Shown here: one piece after another, positions 37,133-46,042 of the stretch | How positions within the stretch are numbered: the stretch's first letter is position 1 | How the letters are laid out: the number at the start of each line of letters is the position of its first letter | NCBI RefSeq assembly: GCF_014207845.1 | Contig: NZ_JACHLC010000003.1 | Span: 248,001 to 312,000, forward strand | Source of the DNA: Chryseobacterium shigense | Lineage (GTDB): Bacteria > Bacteroidota > Bacteroidia > Flavobacteriales > Weeksellaceae | Direction: 5' to 3' | DNA length: 64,000 nucleotides | Translations under genes and position numbers: made by a program | Notes under the pieces: model-generated | Databases searched by the model: none | Told to the model about the DNA's origin: nothing | Seen by the model: the letters and a program-made list of their open reading frames with translations, nothing else

Positions 37133-37765
37133 ATGAGCATCTCGATAGCCATAGTAGAAGACGAAAAGAACTACAACAATGCGTTGAAGAAAGTCATCGA
37201 TTATCAGGATGACATGAAGGTAGTTGCCCAGTTTTTTGATGGAAAAGATGCCTTGAAAAACCTCCCCGATATTTCTCCGGATGTAGTGATGATGGATATC
37301 CAGCTTCAGGATATGCTGGGTATTGAAATCATTGAAAAGCTGAGAAAAGAAATGCCGGAAACAAACTTCATCATGTGTACCAGTTTCGAAGATGATGAAA
37401 AAATATTTAATTCTTTAAAAGCCGGTGCGATGGGCTATCTCATTAAAGGGGAAAGTATGGATAAGATTCTTTCTTCCATCCGGGATGTATACAATGGCGG
37501 AGCACCCATGAGCCTCTCCATCGCAAGAAGAGTTTTAAGCCATTTTGAAAGAAAACTCCCTGAAGCTAAAGATTTTGATGATCTCACCGAACGTGAAAAG
37601 GAAATCCTGGAACTTCTTTCACAGGGACTTCTTTACAAAGAAATCGCTGATAAAAAATGTATAAGTATTGATACAGTAAAAAAACATGTAGGAAACATCT
37701 ACAGAAAGCTGCATGTCAGCAATAAAGTAGAAGCTATAAATAAATTTAACCATTTTAAAAACTAA
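37133..37765 (+). CDS. NarL/LuxR-type response regulator
   Basis: This is a 210-aa protein from the ATG at 37133. The receiver domain (1-120) has the acidic pair Glu9-Asp10, phospho-acceptor Asp55 in VVMMDIQLQD, the Thr/Ser switch in MCTSFEDD and Lys104 in YLIKGES. The C-terminal LuxR helix-turn-helix (about 147-205) reads LTEREKEILELLSQGLLYKEIA and CISIDTVKKHVGNIYRKLHV. The histidine kinase at the end of the locus is of the matching HisKA_3 type, so the two likely pair. Two unknown genes lie between them, in close succession. Confidence 0.93.
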   Translation: MSISIAIVEDEKNYNNALKKVIDYQDDMKVVAQFFDGKDALKNLPDISPDVVMMDIQLQDMLGIEIIEKLRKEMPETNFIMCTSFEDDEKIFNSLKAGAMGYLIKGESMDKILSSIRDVYNGGAPMSLSIARRVLSHFERKLPEAKDFDDLTEREKEILELLSQGLLYKEIADKKCISIDTVKKHVGNIYRKLHVSNKVEAINKFNHFKN

Positions 37766-37771
37766 AACATC

Positions 37772-38506
37772 ATGAAAACCCAATTATCAGATCTTTTCTT
37801 TAGCACCCAGATGGTGGACAAAATGAAAGTACTTCTTGAAGCATTTGCTTTAAAACCAATGCCTGATGATGATTTTAAAGAATTTGTGCAGGAATTTAAT
37901 TCTTTAAAAAACGGAAGTGGAGTACCTTTCACTGGCAGTATAATTGTTGACCGACAGTTAATGGATATTATATTACGTTCTTCAAAGAAGTATGCTAATT
38001 TTTGCTTTGTTGAACGAAATGGGAATATTTCTTTAGCACTTCATCTATCAAATGATGTTACCGCTGTGGATTATAGCGATAGTGTTTATTATTTAAAAGA
38101 TAGTGGAAAACAGGTTGATGGAATGGCAGTATTTACTTTAGAAGAATTTCCTACACTGATGGATTTTCTTAAGGATAGAAATAATTATAAAGAAGGACTA
38201 GGTGATTATATTAATCAAATAACAAAAAGAGTTAATACCGAGATTGTATCTTATGAAAAAGAAGATCTTGCTCTATTTAATTATAATATGCTTTTAATTT
38301 ATGGGGGAAGATGGGAAGATTTCAAATACGTTAAAATAAGTTTTATTATTTTTAAAAGGATAATAGGATCCGGACTTGATTTTGAATATAAGAAAAGACT
38401 TGGAAGAATTTCCTTTGCCATGCAATACTGTTTTGAGAACCCAGACAAAACAATAAAAACGATGTCTCTTAGTAGTCCCTCTGACATAACCAGTTTATGG
38501 CCTTAA
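37772..38506 (+). CDS. Unknown protein embedded in a two-component locus
   Basis: This is a 244-aa protein with no signal peptide or membrane helix, and no domain I recognise. It is rich in Phe, Asp, Lys and Ile, and the DNA is more AT-rich than the regulator before it. The last 10 bases overlap the ATG of the next gene, so it is translated together with the membrane protein and kinase. It may be an accessory or sensor-input protein; this is inferred from position alone. Confidence 0.75.
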   Translation: MKTQLSDLFFSTQMVDKMKVLLEAFALKPMPDDDFKEFVQEFNSLKNGSGVPFTGSIIVDRQLMDIILRSSKKYANFCFVERNGNISLALHLSNDVTAVDYSDSVYYLKDSGKQVDGMAVFTLEEFPTLMDFLKDRNNYKEGLGDYINQITKRVNTEIVSYEKEDLALFNYNMLLIYGGRWEDFKYVKISFIIFKRIIGSGLDFEYKKRLGRISFAMQYCFENPDKTIKTMSLSSPSDITSLWP

Positions 38507-39156
38507 CCATATTTTATTATATATATTGTTGCGGTTTATTAACTCTCACAATATTATTTTTTACTTTGGGAATAAAAAAGAAATTTTATTCCCAAAGTTT
38601 CTTTTTTGTTTATCTCATAGTTACCTTATTAGTTGATGTAATAATAGGTTTTGTAGAAAAGATTTTGAATGTAGATGAACCCAATGCATTAAGATTTAAT
38701 TTTTATATAATCTTTAGTATACTGTATTTTACATATTTATTTTGGGACAAATTTCGCTGGAATATTTTTTTGTTTATCCTTTTATTATTGTCTGTTTTCT
38801 CTATTTTTTTCATGAAAATAGATCTTTTCAATAATATTTTTGACCTAAAATTAGGTTTTATTATTTCGTTTTATTATATAGTGATTGCACTTGCATGGCT
38901 ATTAAAGAAGAATTATTATTTCGATGGGGAAAAAATTATTAATAACCCATTATATTGGATTAGCCTATCTCAAATTGTCTGGGCGAGTTTTTTTATGTTG
39001 AGAACAGTGCCTATGTATTATTTTAATGAATCAAGCAAAAGTATTTTAAACTTTAGTAAAATACTTTTTATTGCGGGTAACTATTTTTGCTTAATATTAT
39101 ACAGTTTTGCTTATTTTCAATGGAAAAAAAAGAAAAACAATGCCAGAAAAAATTAA
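38497..39156 (+). CDS. Multi-spanning membrane protein, candidate sensor partner
   Basis: This 219-aa protein has about six to seven hydrophobic helices, with many Phe, Ile and Leu and short basic loops (KKKFYS, KKNYYFDGEK). It resembles the 7TM sensor modules often fused to kinases, but here it is a separate polypeptide. It overlaps the gene before it by 10 bases, and its last 17 bases overlap the kinase start. This coupling suggests a stoichiometric partner of the kinase. I do not recognise a named family. Confidence 0.78.
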   Translation: MALTIFYYIYCCGLLTLTILFFTLGIKKKFYSQSFFFVYLIVTLLVDVIIGFVEKILNVDEPNALRFNFYIIFSILYFTYLFWDKFRWNIFLFILLLLSVFSIFFMKIDLFNNIFDLKLGFIISFYYIVIALAWLLKKNYYFDGEKIINNPLYWISLSQIVWASFFMLRTVPMYYFNESSKSILNFSKILFIAGNYFCLILYSFAYFQWKKKKNNARKN

Positions 39157-39919
39157 ACTTACAATATTATTGATTGGTGTAATTATTCTTTTTATAGTTA
39201 TAAGTTTAGCATTCACTACTTATTTATTTAATAAAAAAAGACTACTTTTTATACAAGAGCAGAAACTCCAACAAGCCGAACACCAAAACCAGCTCCTCCA
39301 AAAAGAACTCGAAAAACAAAAATCGATAGAACAGGAACGTGAAAGAATTTCCCACGATATGCATGACGATCTTGGAGCCGGAATTTCAGCACTGAAGCTA
39401 CAAGCAGAATTCTTAAAACAAAAAGCAGGAGATGATGACCTGCAAAATGATATCAACGAACTTCTGAAAACATCAGAAGAAATGAATCTTTCCATGCGCG
39501 AAATGTTGTGGAGTCTGAACTCAGGAAATGATACGCTGGGAAGCTTTATAGACTATGCAATACAGTATGCAGATAATTTTTTGAGAAAAACAAAAATAAA
39601 GCTCTGGTCGGAAAGTGAAGATATTATTTCAGATACCCCAATTTCTACGGAACTGAGACGGAATATGTTTCTGTGCCTAAAAGAAGCCGTTAATAACGTC
39701 TACAAACATAGCCATGCCAATACCTTGAAGCTTTACTTCTTACAGGAAAAAAACATTTTTACCATGAAGATTTCTGATGACGGGACTGGAATTCAGGACG
39801 GACATTCCGAAGGAAACGGCCTCAGAAATATGAAAAGGAGAATGCAGGAACAGGAAGGAGAATGCCATATTGTAAAAGAAGGTCCCGGAACCCAGATCCT
39901 TTTCAGAATAAAAGTATAA
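39140..39919 (+). CDS. Sensor histidine kinase (HisKA_3 type)
   Basis: This is a 259-aa protein from the ATG at 39140; an in-frame start at 39107 adds an unlikely basic leader. One membrane helix (about 7-27) is followed by a Gln/Glu-rich coiled coil (35-67). The dimerisation/phospho-acceptor helix ERERISHDMHDDLGAGISAL has phospho-His75. The HATPase region has the N box LKEAVNNVYKHSHA and the G boxes SDDGTGI and GNGLRNMKRRM. The extracytoplasmic sensor is nearly absent, consistent with input from the upstream 7TM-like protein. A bulged terminator follows. Confidence 0.92.
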   Translation: MPEKIKLTILLIGVIILFIVISLAFTTYLFNKKRLLFIQEQKLQQAEHQNQLLQKELEKQKSIEQERERISHDMHDDLGAGISALKLQAEFLKQKAGDDDLQNDINELLKTSEEMNLSMREMLWSLNSGNDTLGSFIDYAIQYADNFLRKTKIKLWSESEDIISDTPISTELRRNMFLCLKEAVNNVYKHSHANTLKLYFLQEKNIFTMKISDDGTGIQDGHSEGNGLRNMKRRMQEQEGECHIVKEGPGTQILFRIKV

Positions 39920-40003
39920 AACAATAAAAATGAATTGCTGTAAATAAAGAGAAAGTATTCTCTAGATAAGTGAAATATTATTTAAAAGTACAGATTGAAC
40001 TAT

Positions 40004-40041
40004 AATTCTTCAATGCTATAAAAAACATTGGAATTTTTTTT
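40004..40041 (+). terminator. Terminator after the histidine kinase gene
   Basis: AATTC, a 2-base bulge and CAATG pair with CATTGGAATT across a 10-base loop, followed by eight T. It lies about 85 bases after the stop. Confidence 0.75.
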
Positions 40042-40070
40042 ATTTATTACCAAATATTAAAGCCCACTTT

Positions 40071-40101
40071 TTTCATCAGGTTAGTTTTTTCATTAAATTT
40101 G
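40071..40101 (+). promoter_or_regulatory. Promoter of eno
   Basis: TTTC (40071-40074), a 19-base spacer, then the exact -7 box TAAATTTG (40094-40101). The leader would be about 60 bases. Confidence 0.6.
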
Positions 40102-40162
40102 TCATCAAGTATAGATTAATAATAAACACAACTTGAAGCGTTTGCGGAGAGTTTAAAACTAA

Positions 40163-41461
<1,299 letters not shown>

Positions 41462-41476
41462 TTGAATTTATAAATA

Positions 41477-41510
41477 ACGGCAAGCGATAATTTTTGTTTG
41501 CCGTATTTTA
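41477..41510 (+). terminator. Terminator after eno
   Basis: ACGGCAAGC pairs with GTTTGCCGT (one G-T pair) around an A/T loop, followed by ATTTTAT. The 3' arm supplies a TTTG that may also act as the gltA -33 box. Confidence 0.75.
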
Positions 41511-41528
41511 TAATTAGTAGTATATTTA
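41497..41528 (+). promoter_or_regulatory. Likely promoter of gltA
   Basis: TTTG at 41497-41500, a 20-base spacer, then TATATTTA at 41521-41528, one mismatch from the -7 consensus. The -33 box overlaps the eno terminator stem. Confidence 0.5.
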
Positions 41529-41547
41529 GAAACAAAATAAATAAATA

Positions 41548-42834
41548 ATGTCAGACAACAAAGTAATATTGAATTACGACGGTAATTCATATGAATATCC
41601 AATTGTGGATAGTACTATCGGAGACAGAGGGATTGATATTTCGAAATTAAGAGACCAGACAGGTTTAATCACTCTGGATTTAGGTTACAAAAACACCGGA
41701 GCTACCCTTAGCGACATCACTTACTTAGACGGAGATAAAGGAGAATTATTCTACAGAGGTTATCCAATTGAGCAAATTGCTGAAAAATCAAACTTCACAG
41801 AAGTAATGTACCTTTTATTACATGGGGAATTACCAACTCAAGATCAATTCAATACCTTCAACGGTAACATCAAAAAATATAATTTCGTAGCAGAGGAGAT
41901 GAAAAAAATTATCGATGCTTTCCCTCGTTCTGCTCACCCAATGGGAGTTTTATCTACTTTAACTTCTGCTTTAACGGCTTTCAATCCTAAAGCTGTTAAT
42001 GTAAATTCTAAAGAAGAGATGGATTTAGCTGCAGAATTGCTTATTGCTAAATTTGCTCACCTTTGTGCCTGGACGTACAGAAAAACTTTAGGTTTGCCGC
42101 TTAACCACGGAGATAACAGCCTGAACTATGTTGAGAACTTCTACAAAATGGCATTCAGATTACCAAACGAAGAGTTTGAAATCAACCCTGTGGTAACTGA
42201 AGCATTAGATAAATTATTAATTCTTCATGCAGACCACGAGCAAAACTGTTCTACATCTACAGTAAGAATGGTAGGCTCTGCTCATACAGGTCTTTTTGCA
42301 TCTGTTTCTGCTGGTATTTCTGCACTTTGGGGACCACTTCACGGGGGTGCAAACCAGGCTGTTATCGAAATGCTTGAATTAATTGAAAAAGATGGAGGTG
42401 ACGTATCTAAATATGTTGCTAAAGCTAAAGATAAAAACGACAGCTTCCGTTTGATGGGATTCGGACACAGAGTTTACAAAAACTTCGACCCAAGAGCAAA
42501 AATCATCAAAAAAGCTGCTGATGATCTATTGAACGCACTTGGAATTCAGGATAAAGCGCTTGACATTGCCATGCAGTTAGAAAGAGTAGCTCTTGAAGAC
42601 GAATACTTCGTAGAAAGAAAACTATATCCGAACGTAGACTTCTATTCAGGAATCATCTACAGAGCACTGGGAATTCCTACAGAAATGTTCACTGTAATGT
42701 TTGCATTGGGAAGATTACCGGGATGGATTTCTCAATGGAAAGAAATGAGACTGAAAGGAGATCCTATCGGAAGACCGAGACAGGTTTACCAGGGAGCCCA
42801 GCAAAGAGATTACATCAATATTGCAAACAGATAA
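41548..42834 (+). CDS. gltA: Citrate synthase
   Basis: This 428-aa TCA-cycle enzyme condenses oxaloacetate with acetyl-CoA. The catalytic His region is LHADHEQNCSTSTVR. The second His and Arg lie in GFGHRVYKNFDPRAKI, and the catalytic Asp falls in YPNVDFYSGI. The N-terminal small domain (about 1-60) is present, as in the type II enzymes of Gram-negatives. It ends at a very strong terminator. Confidence 0.97.
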   Translation: MSDNKVILNYDGNSYEYPIVDSTIGDRGIDISKLRDQTGLITLDLGYKNTGATLSDITYLDGDKGELFYRGYPIEQIAEKSNFTEVMYLLLHGELPTQDQFNTFNGNIKKYNFVAEEMKKIIDAFPRSAHPMGVLSTLTSALTAFNPKAVNVNSKEEMDLAAELLIAKFAHLCAWTYRKTLGLPLNHGDNSLNYVENFYKMAFRLPNEEFEINPVVTEALDKLLILHADHEQNCSTSTVRMVGSAHTGLFASVSAGISALWGPLHGGANQAVIEMLELIEKDGGDVSKYVAKAKDKNDSFRLMGFGHRVYKNFDPRAKIIKKAADDLLNALGIQDKALDIAMQLERVALEDEYFVERKLYPNVDFYSGIIYRALGIPTEMFTVMFALGRLPGWISQWKEMRLKGDPIGRPRQVYQGAQQRDYINIANR

Positions 42835-42851
42835 TATTGATTTCCAGATAC

Positions 42852-42883
42852 AAAAATCCCAAAGCGAAAGCTTTGGGATTTTT
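42852..42883 (+). terminator. Terminator after gltA
   Basis: AAAAATCCCAAAGC pairs perfectly with GCTTTGGGATTTTT around a GAAA tetraloop. This is one of the strongest terminators in the window. Confidence 0.92.
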
Positions 42884-42899
42884 TATTAAATTTTTTACA

Positions 42900-43223
42900 T
42901 CAACCCGTAATTTTTAATTCTGAAATTTTCTCATTTTCAATCTTAAAATGAAATTTCAATGTAATTGGGCTGCCATCAAAAGTACCGGAAACATTTGTCC
43001 TTAAAATAATAACTTCATTTTCAGTGGAAATATCAATAATTTCCATTTTAGATTGATATTCCTTATTGGATCTTTCATTCCAGTCCTTTATCTCGCCTCT
43101 TCCTCTATAAGTTTTGCCTTCATCAAAAACCAGCGCCTCTTCCGAAAAACAATTAGAATATAAAACACTGTCAAAATGTTCCTGGGCTTTCAGTAATTCT
43201 TTTAAAATATCAGGTATCATCAT
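42900..43223 (-). CDS. SnoaL-like / DUF4440 family protein
   Basis: This is a 107-aa protein with the NTF2-like cone fold: N-terminal helices (LKELLKAQEHFDSVLYSNC), then EALVFDEGKTYRGRGEIKDW and alternating strands. Such proteins are small polyketide-cyclase-like or uncharacterised ligand-binding proteins. It lies 21 bases downstream of the SDR gene and probably in the same transcript. The role is unknown. Confidence 0.8.
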   Translation of the reverse strand: MMIPDILKELLKAQEHFDSVLYSNCFSEEALVFDEGKTYRGRGEIKDWNERSNKEYQSKMEIIDISTENEVIILRTNVSGTFDGSPITLKFHFKIENEKISELKITG

Positions 43224-43244
43224 ATTTATAAATTTTTTAATTAA

Positions 43245-44039
43245 TTAAATTGTGGGAATAGTTCCGCCATCAATCACATATTCCGTTCCGGTTAAATACT
43301 TGGCCCGTGGTGAAACCAGAAATCCTACAAACTCTGCAATATCTTCAGGTTGTGCAGGCTTGCCGATAGGAATTCCACCTAAAGCATCCATAACACTTTG
43401 TGTAGCTTCTTCAATAGTAGTTTCTGAACTTTCCGCAATACGTTCCATCATTTTGGTTGCAGAAGAAGTCATGATCCAGCCCGGAGAAACAGTAAGAACG
43501 CGGACACCTTTAGGAGAAACTTCTTTTGATAAACCTTTACTGTAATTAATCAGGCCGGCTTTAGCTGCTGCGTAAGGCAGTGTAGAATCAAACAAAGGCA
43601 ATCTCCCCTGGATAGACGCAATATGAATGATAACTCCATCTCTGCGTTCCAGCATTTGAGGTAAAAAACCTCGGTCTAAACGGACAGGAGCCAGAAGATT
43701 CGTTTGGATGGTGTTCTCCCAGTCCTTATCATTCAGAACAGCGAAACCACCACCCGGAGTTTCTGAACCGCCAAGTGCGTTAATCAGAATATCCAGCCTT
43801 CCGAAAGATGATAAAATTTCTTTTACCAGCTTTTCATTTCCTTCAGGCCTGCTTAAATCAGCTGTGATGAAATGAAGTTTTTCATCCATACTTCCGGGAT
43901 GATGCCTGGCTGTAATAATTACCGTTGCGCCGGCTTTTGAAAGTCTTTCTGCAATAGCTTTCCCTGTTCCTTTGGTTCCTCCTGTTACCAGAGCAATTTT
44001 ATCAGATAATTCATTGTTGAAATCAAATAATTTTGTCAT
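43245..44039 (-). CDS. Short-chain dehydrogenase/reductase (SDR)
   Basis: This is a 264-aa oxidoreductase from the ATG at 44039; an upstream in-frame TTG at 44054 is less likely. The cofactor motif is TGGTKGTG (19-26), with NALGG at about 87-91, the catalytic Ser142 and the Tyr156-x-x-x-Lys160 pair in PYAAAKAG. The C-terminus GTEYVIDGGTIPTI is typical. The substrate is unknown. The gene is divergent from an HxlR regulator that probably controls it. Confidence 0.93.
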   Translation of the reverse strand: MTKLFDFNNELSDKIALVTGGTKGTGKAIAERLSKAGATVIITARHHPGSMDEKLHFITADLSRPEGNEKLVKEILSSFGRLDILINALGGSETPGGGFAVLNDKDWENTIQTNLLAPVRLDRGFLPQMLERRDGVIIHIASIQGRLPLFDSTLPYAAAKAGLINYSKGLSKEVSPKGVRVLTVSPGWIMTSSATKMMERIAESSETTIEEATQSVMDALGGIPIGKPAQPEDIAEFVGFLVSPRAKYLTGTEYVIDGGTIPTI

Positions 44040-44061
44040 TTCTTTTTTGTACAAATTTCAG

Positions 44062-44088
44062 CCGTATAAGAGGTTTATACAAGTACGG
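44062..44088. promoter_or_regulatory. Inverted repeat between the SDR and HxlR genes, candidate operator
   Basis: GTATAA (44064-44069) and TTATAC (44075-44080) are inverted around a 5-base spacer. The wider arms CCGTA (44062-44066) and TACGG (44084-44088) also pair. Another exact palindrome, TTTGTACAAA, is at 44046-44055. Both fall upstream of the SDR start. Confidence 0.5.
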
Positions 44089-44122
44089 AAATACGATTCA
44101 CATAGGGATAAATTAATCCCCT

Positions 44123-44154
44123 ATTGCAGTTTTTGTACCATTGAATTACATTTG
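44123..44154 (+). promoter_or_regulatory. Promoter of the HxlR gene
   Basis: ATTG (44123-44126), a 20-base spacer and an exact -7 box TACATTTG (44147-44154). The start point would fall at about the ATG itself (44160), which predicts a leaderless transcript. Confidence 0.6.
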
Positions 44155-44159
44155 TTTTT

Positions 44160-44519
44160 ATGTATGAAAGAAAAATTTTACCCAATCTGAACTGTGGGCT
44201 TGACCTGATAGGAGAAGTTCTGTACGGAAAATGGAAAATACGTTTGCTTTGGTTTATCAATGAAGGATTTAAAAGACCAAGTGAATTGCAGAAAAAAATA
44301 CCCGATGCATCCCGGCGTGTTCTGAATATGCAGTTGAAAGAGCTAGAAGAGCATGAGCTGATTACCAGGAAAATTTATCCGGTTGTCCCTCCCAAAGTTG
44401 AATACAGTCTTACGGAATTTGGAAACTCTTTGGTTCCGGTAATTTCTGTTTTGGGAGAATGGGGAGATAAAAATGAAGAACGCTTAAAAAAAGTAATTTT
44501 ACAGCGGTTGATAAAGTAA
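44160..44519 (+). CDS. HxlR-family transcriptional regulator
   Basis: This is a 119-aa winged-helix protein. The family pattern is clear: LNCGLDLIGEVLYGKWKIRLLW (in part) with Cys12, FKRPSELQKKIPDASRRVLNMQLKELEEHELI (in part), and YSLTEFGNSLVPVISVLGEWG. HxlR proteins respond to quinones, aldehydes or thiol stress through a Cys in this region. It is divergent from the SDR/SnoaL pair, its likely target. Confidence 0.93.
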   Translation: MYERKILPNLNCGLDLIGEVLYGKWKIRLLWFINEGFKRPSELQKKIPDASRRVLNMQLKELEEHELITRKIYPVVPPKVEYSLTEFGNSLVPVISVLGEWGDKNEERLKKVILQRLIK

Positions 44520-44548
44520 ATCTAACCTGCAAAGTCGGTGATAAAACA

Positions 44549-44575
44549 AAACCTGCTTATTAAAAGCAGGTTTAT
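44549..44575. terminator. Bidirectional terminator between hxlR and the peptide gene
   Basis: AAACCTGCTT (44549-44558) pairs exactly with AAGCAGGTTT (44564-44573). Both strands end in A/T runs and the genes converge here. Confidence 0.8.
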
Positions 44576-44586
44576 TAATTTTTCTA

Positions 44587-44751
44587 TTATGGACAAACAC
44601 AGTTTCCGCACGTCCAGATCGTACAGTTCCCATTTTCGTCCCATTCGCAGCAATATCTTGGTCTGATTGGACCAATACCTCCTACGATTGATTTCTGTTC
44701 GTTTCTTCCTAATTTTTGTGCATTTTTAAGCACAGGATTTTTCTTGTTCAT
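44587..44751 (-). CDS. Cys-rich bacteriocin-like peptide with double-glycine leader
   Basis: This is a 54-codon gene from the ATG at 44749-44751 to TAA at 44587. The leader begins MNKKNPVLKNAQKLGRNEQK, continues SIV and ends in Gly24-Gly25, matching the double-glycine leader (LxRxEQK/LxxIxGG) recognised by PCAT-type exporters with a peptidase C39 domain. The 29-residue core holds six Cys (34, 35, 43, 48, 51, 53) in CC, CG and CxxCxC patterns, plus two Trp and a C-terminal Pro. It resembles the many bacteriocin-like peptides of Chryseobacterium. No transporter or maturase gene is nearby in this window. A secreted, disulfide- or thioether-bonded peptide is likely. Confidence 0.82.
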   Translation of the reverse strand: MNKKNPVLKNAQKLGRNEQKSIVGGIGPIRPRYCCEWDENGNCTIWTCGNCVCP

Positions 44752-45054
44752 GATTTTGATTTTTTGGTGTTAATAGTTAAGTTTTAATTCCATCAGAATT
44801 ATATCACTAAGATATGAATTTATTTTGTAAAATATACTGTTTTTTACCTCTTATGTAGATGAAATATAGTTAGTTGTAGATGTTTTTTTTAAGAAATATA
44901 ATGTCATTGTGAAATTATATGTAAAATTATTTACCGAAATATAGAGTCAAAGACTGAAATAAGTAATATTAAAATCAAATTTGATGCATAAAACAAATCA
45001 AAAGTTTTCCAGATAGAGACCTTTACTTATATTTGTAGTATTGCATAAATCTTT
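44752..45054. other. Intergenic region between the peptide gene and the deiminase gene
   Basis: This is 303 bases of very AT-rich, divergent sequence. It must hold the promoter of the peptide gene (not clearly visible). The promoter box at 45028-45035 lies at its right end. I see nothing else in it. Confidence 0.6.
45028..45035 (+). promoter_or_regulatory. -7 promoter box for the deiminase-family gene
   Basis: TTATATTTG contains TATATTTG, an exact TAnnTTTG match 20 bases before the ATG. There is no clear -33 TTTG. Confidence 0.45.
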
Positions 45055-45969
45055 ATGAAACTAAACATTAAAAACGAAACGGGCAGGCTGAAATCAGTTG
45101 TTCTAGGCCAGCCTAATTCAATGGGAGCCGTTCCCACACTGGAGGAAAGCTATGATGCCAAGTCATATTACTCCATCGAACATAATATGTATCCCAAAGA
45201 AGCGGATATTATCAACGAAATGAATGCTTTTGAAGCTGTATTGAAAAAATATGATGTGGAAGTGCTTAGACCAAGTATTATCAAAGATTACAACCAGGTT
45301 TTTTCAAGAGATGTAGCTTTTGTGATTGATGATAAAATGATCATTTCAAACGTAATTGCAGACAGAGCAGATGAACAGGATGCCTATAAAAAAGTTTTTG
45401 AAAAAGTAGCGTGGAGAAAAATTATCAATCTTCCCGAAACGGCCCATATTGAAGGTGGAGATGTAATTGTGTGGGACGATTTCCTTTTTATAGGAACATG
45501 TTTCAGTGAAGATTACAGAAATTATAAAACGGCAAGAACCAACGAATATGCTATTGAAATTCTGAAAGAATACTTTCCAAAGAAAAGAATTATCGACCTG
45601 GAATTAAAGAAGAATGACAAGGTTCCGTTTGAAGGGATCTTACACCTGGACTGTACTTTTAACCCGGTGGGAAAAGATAAGTGTCTTATTTATAAAAACG
45701 GATTTGTGGATGAAAGTGATTACCGTCTGATTGTTGATATTTTCGGAGAAGAAAACTGCTTTCACCTTAACGATGAGGAAATGTTTGAAATGTTCCCGAA
45801 TATTTTCTCCATTTCCCCGGAAGTTGTGGTTTCAGATAAAACATTTACAAGAATGAACAACCATCTGAGGAACGAATGGGGAATGACAGTTGAGGAAATC
45901 CCTTACAGGGAAATCTCTAAAATGGGAGGACTGTTAAGATGTTCAACAATGCCTTTAGTAAGAGAGTAG
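45055..45969 (+). CDS. Arginine deiminase/DDAH-family hydrolase (pentein fold)
   Basis: This is a 304-aa protein. Pentein landmarks are Glu133-Gly-Gly-Asp136 in AHIEGGDV, the catalytic His197 in LHLDC and the nucleophile Cys296 in GGLLRCSTMP near the C-terminus. Such enzymes attack guanidino groups (arginine, methylarginine) to give citrulline or act as amidinotransferases. The exact substrate cannot be read. The next gene is CtlX, which acts on citrulline-type substrates, so a two-step arginine/citrulline path is plausible. The 73-base gap to ctlX holds a short direct repeat. Confidence 0.85.
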   Translation: MKLNIKNETGRLKSVVLGQPNSMGAVPTLEESYDAKSYYSIEHNMYPKEADIINEMNAFEAVLKKYDVEVLRPSIIKDYNQVFSRDVAFVIDDKMIISNVIADRADEQDAYKKVFEKVAWRKIINLPETAHIEGGDVIVWDDFLFIGTCFSEDYRNYKTARTNEYAIEILKEYFPKKRIIDLELKKNDKVPFEGILHLDCTFNPVGKDKCLIYKNGFVDESDYRLIVDIFGEENCFHLNDEEMFEMFPNIFSISPEVVVSDKTFTRMNNHLRNEWGMTVEEIPYREISKMGGLLRCSTMPLVRE

Positions 45970-46042
45970 ATTGATTAAAGATTTAGATAGCTCATTGATA
46001 ATCTTTTAATCCTTCAATCTTTTAATTTTTAAATTCAAAAAC

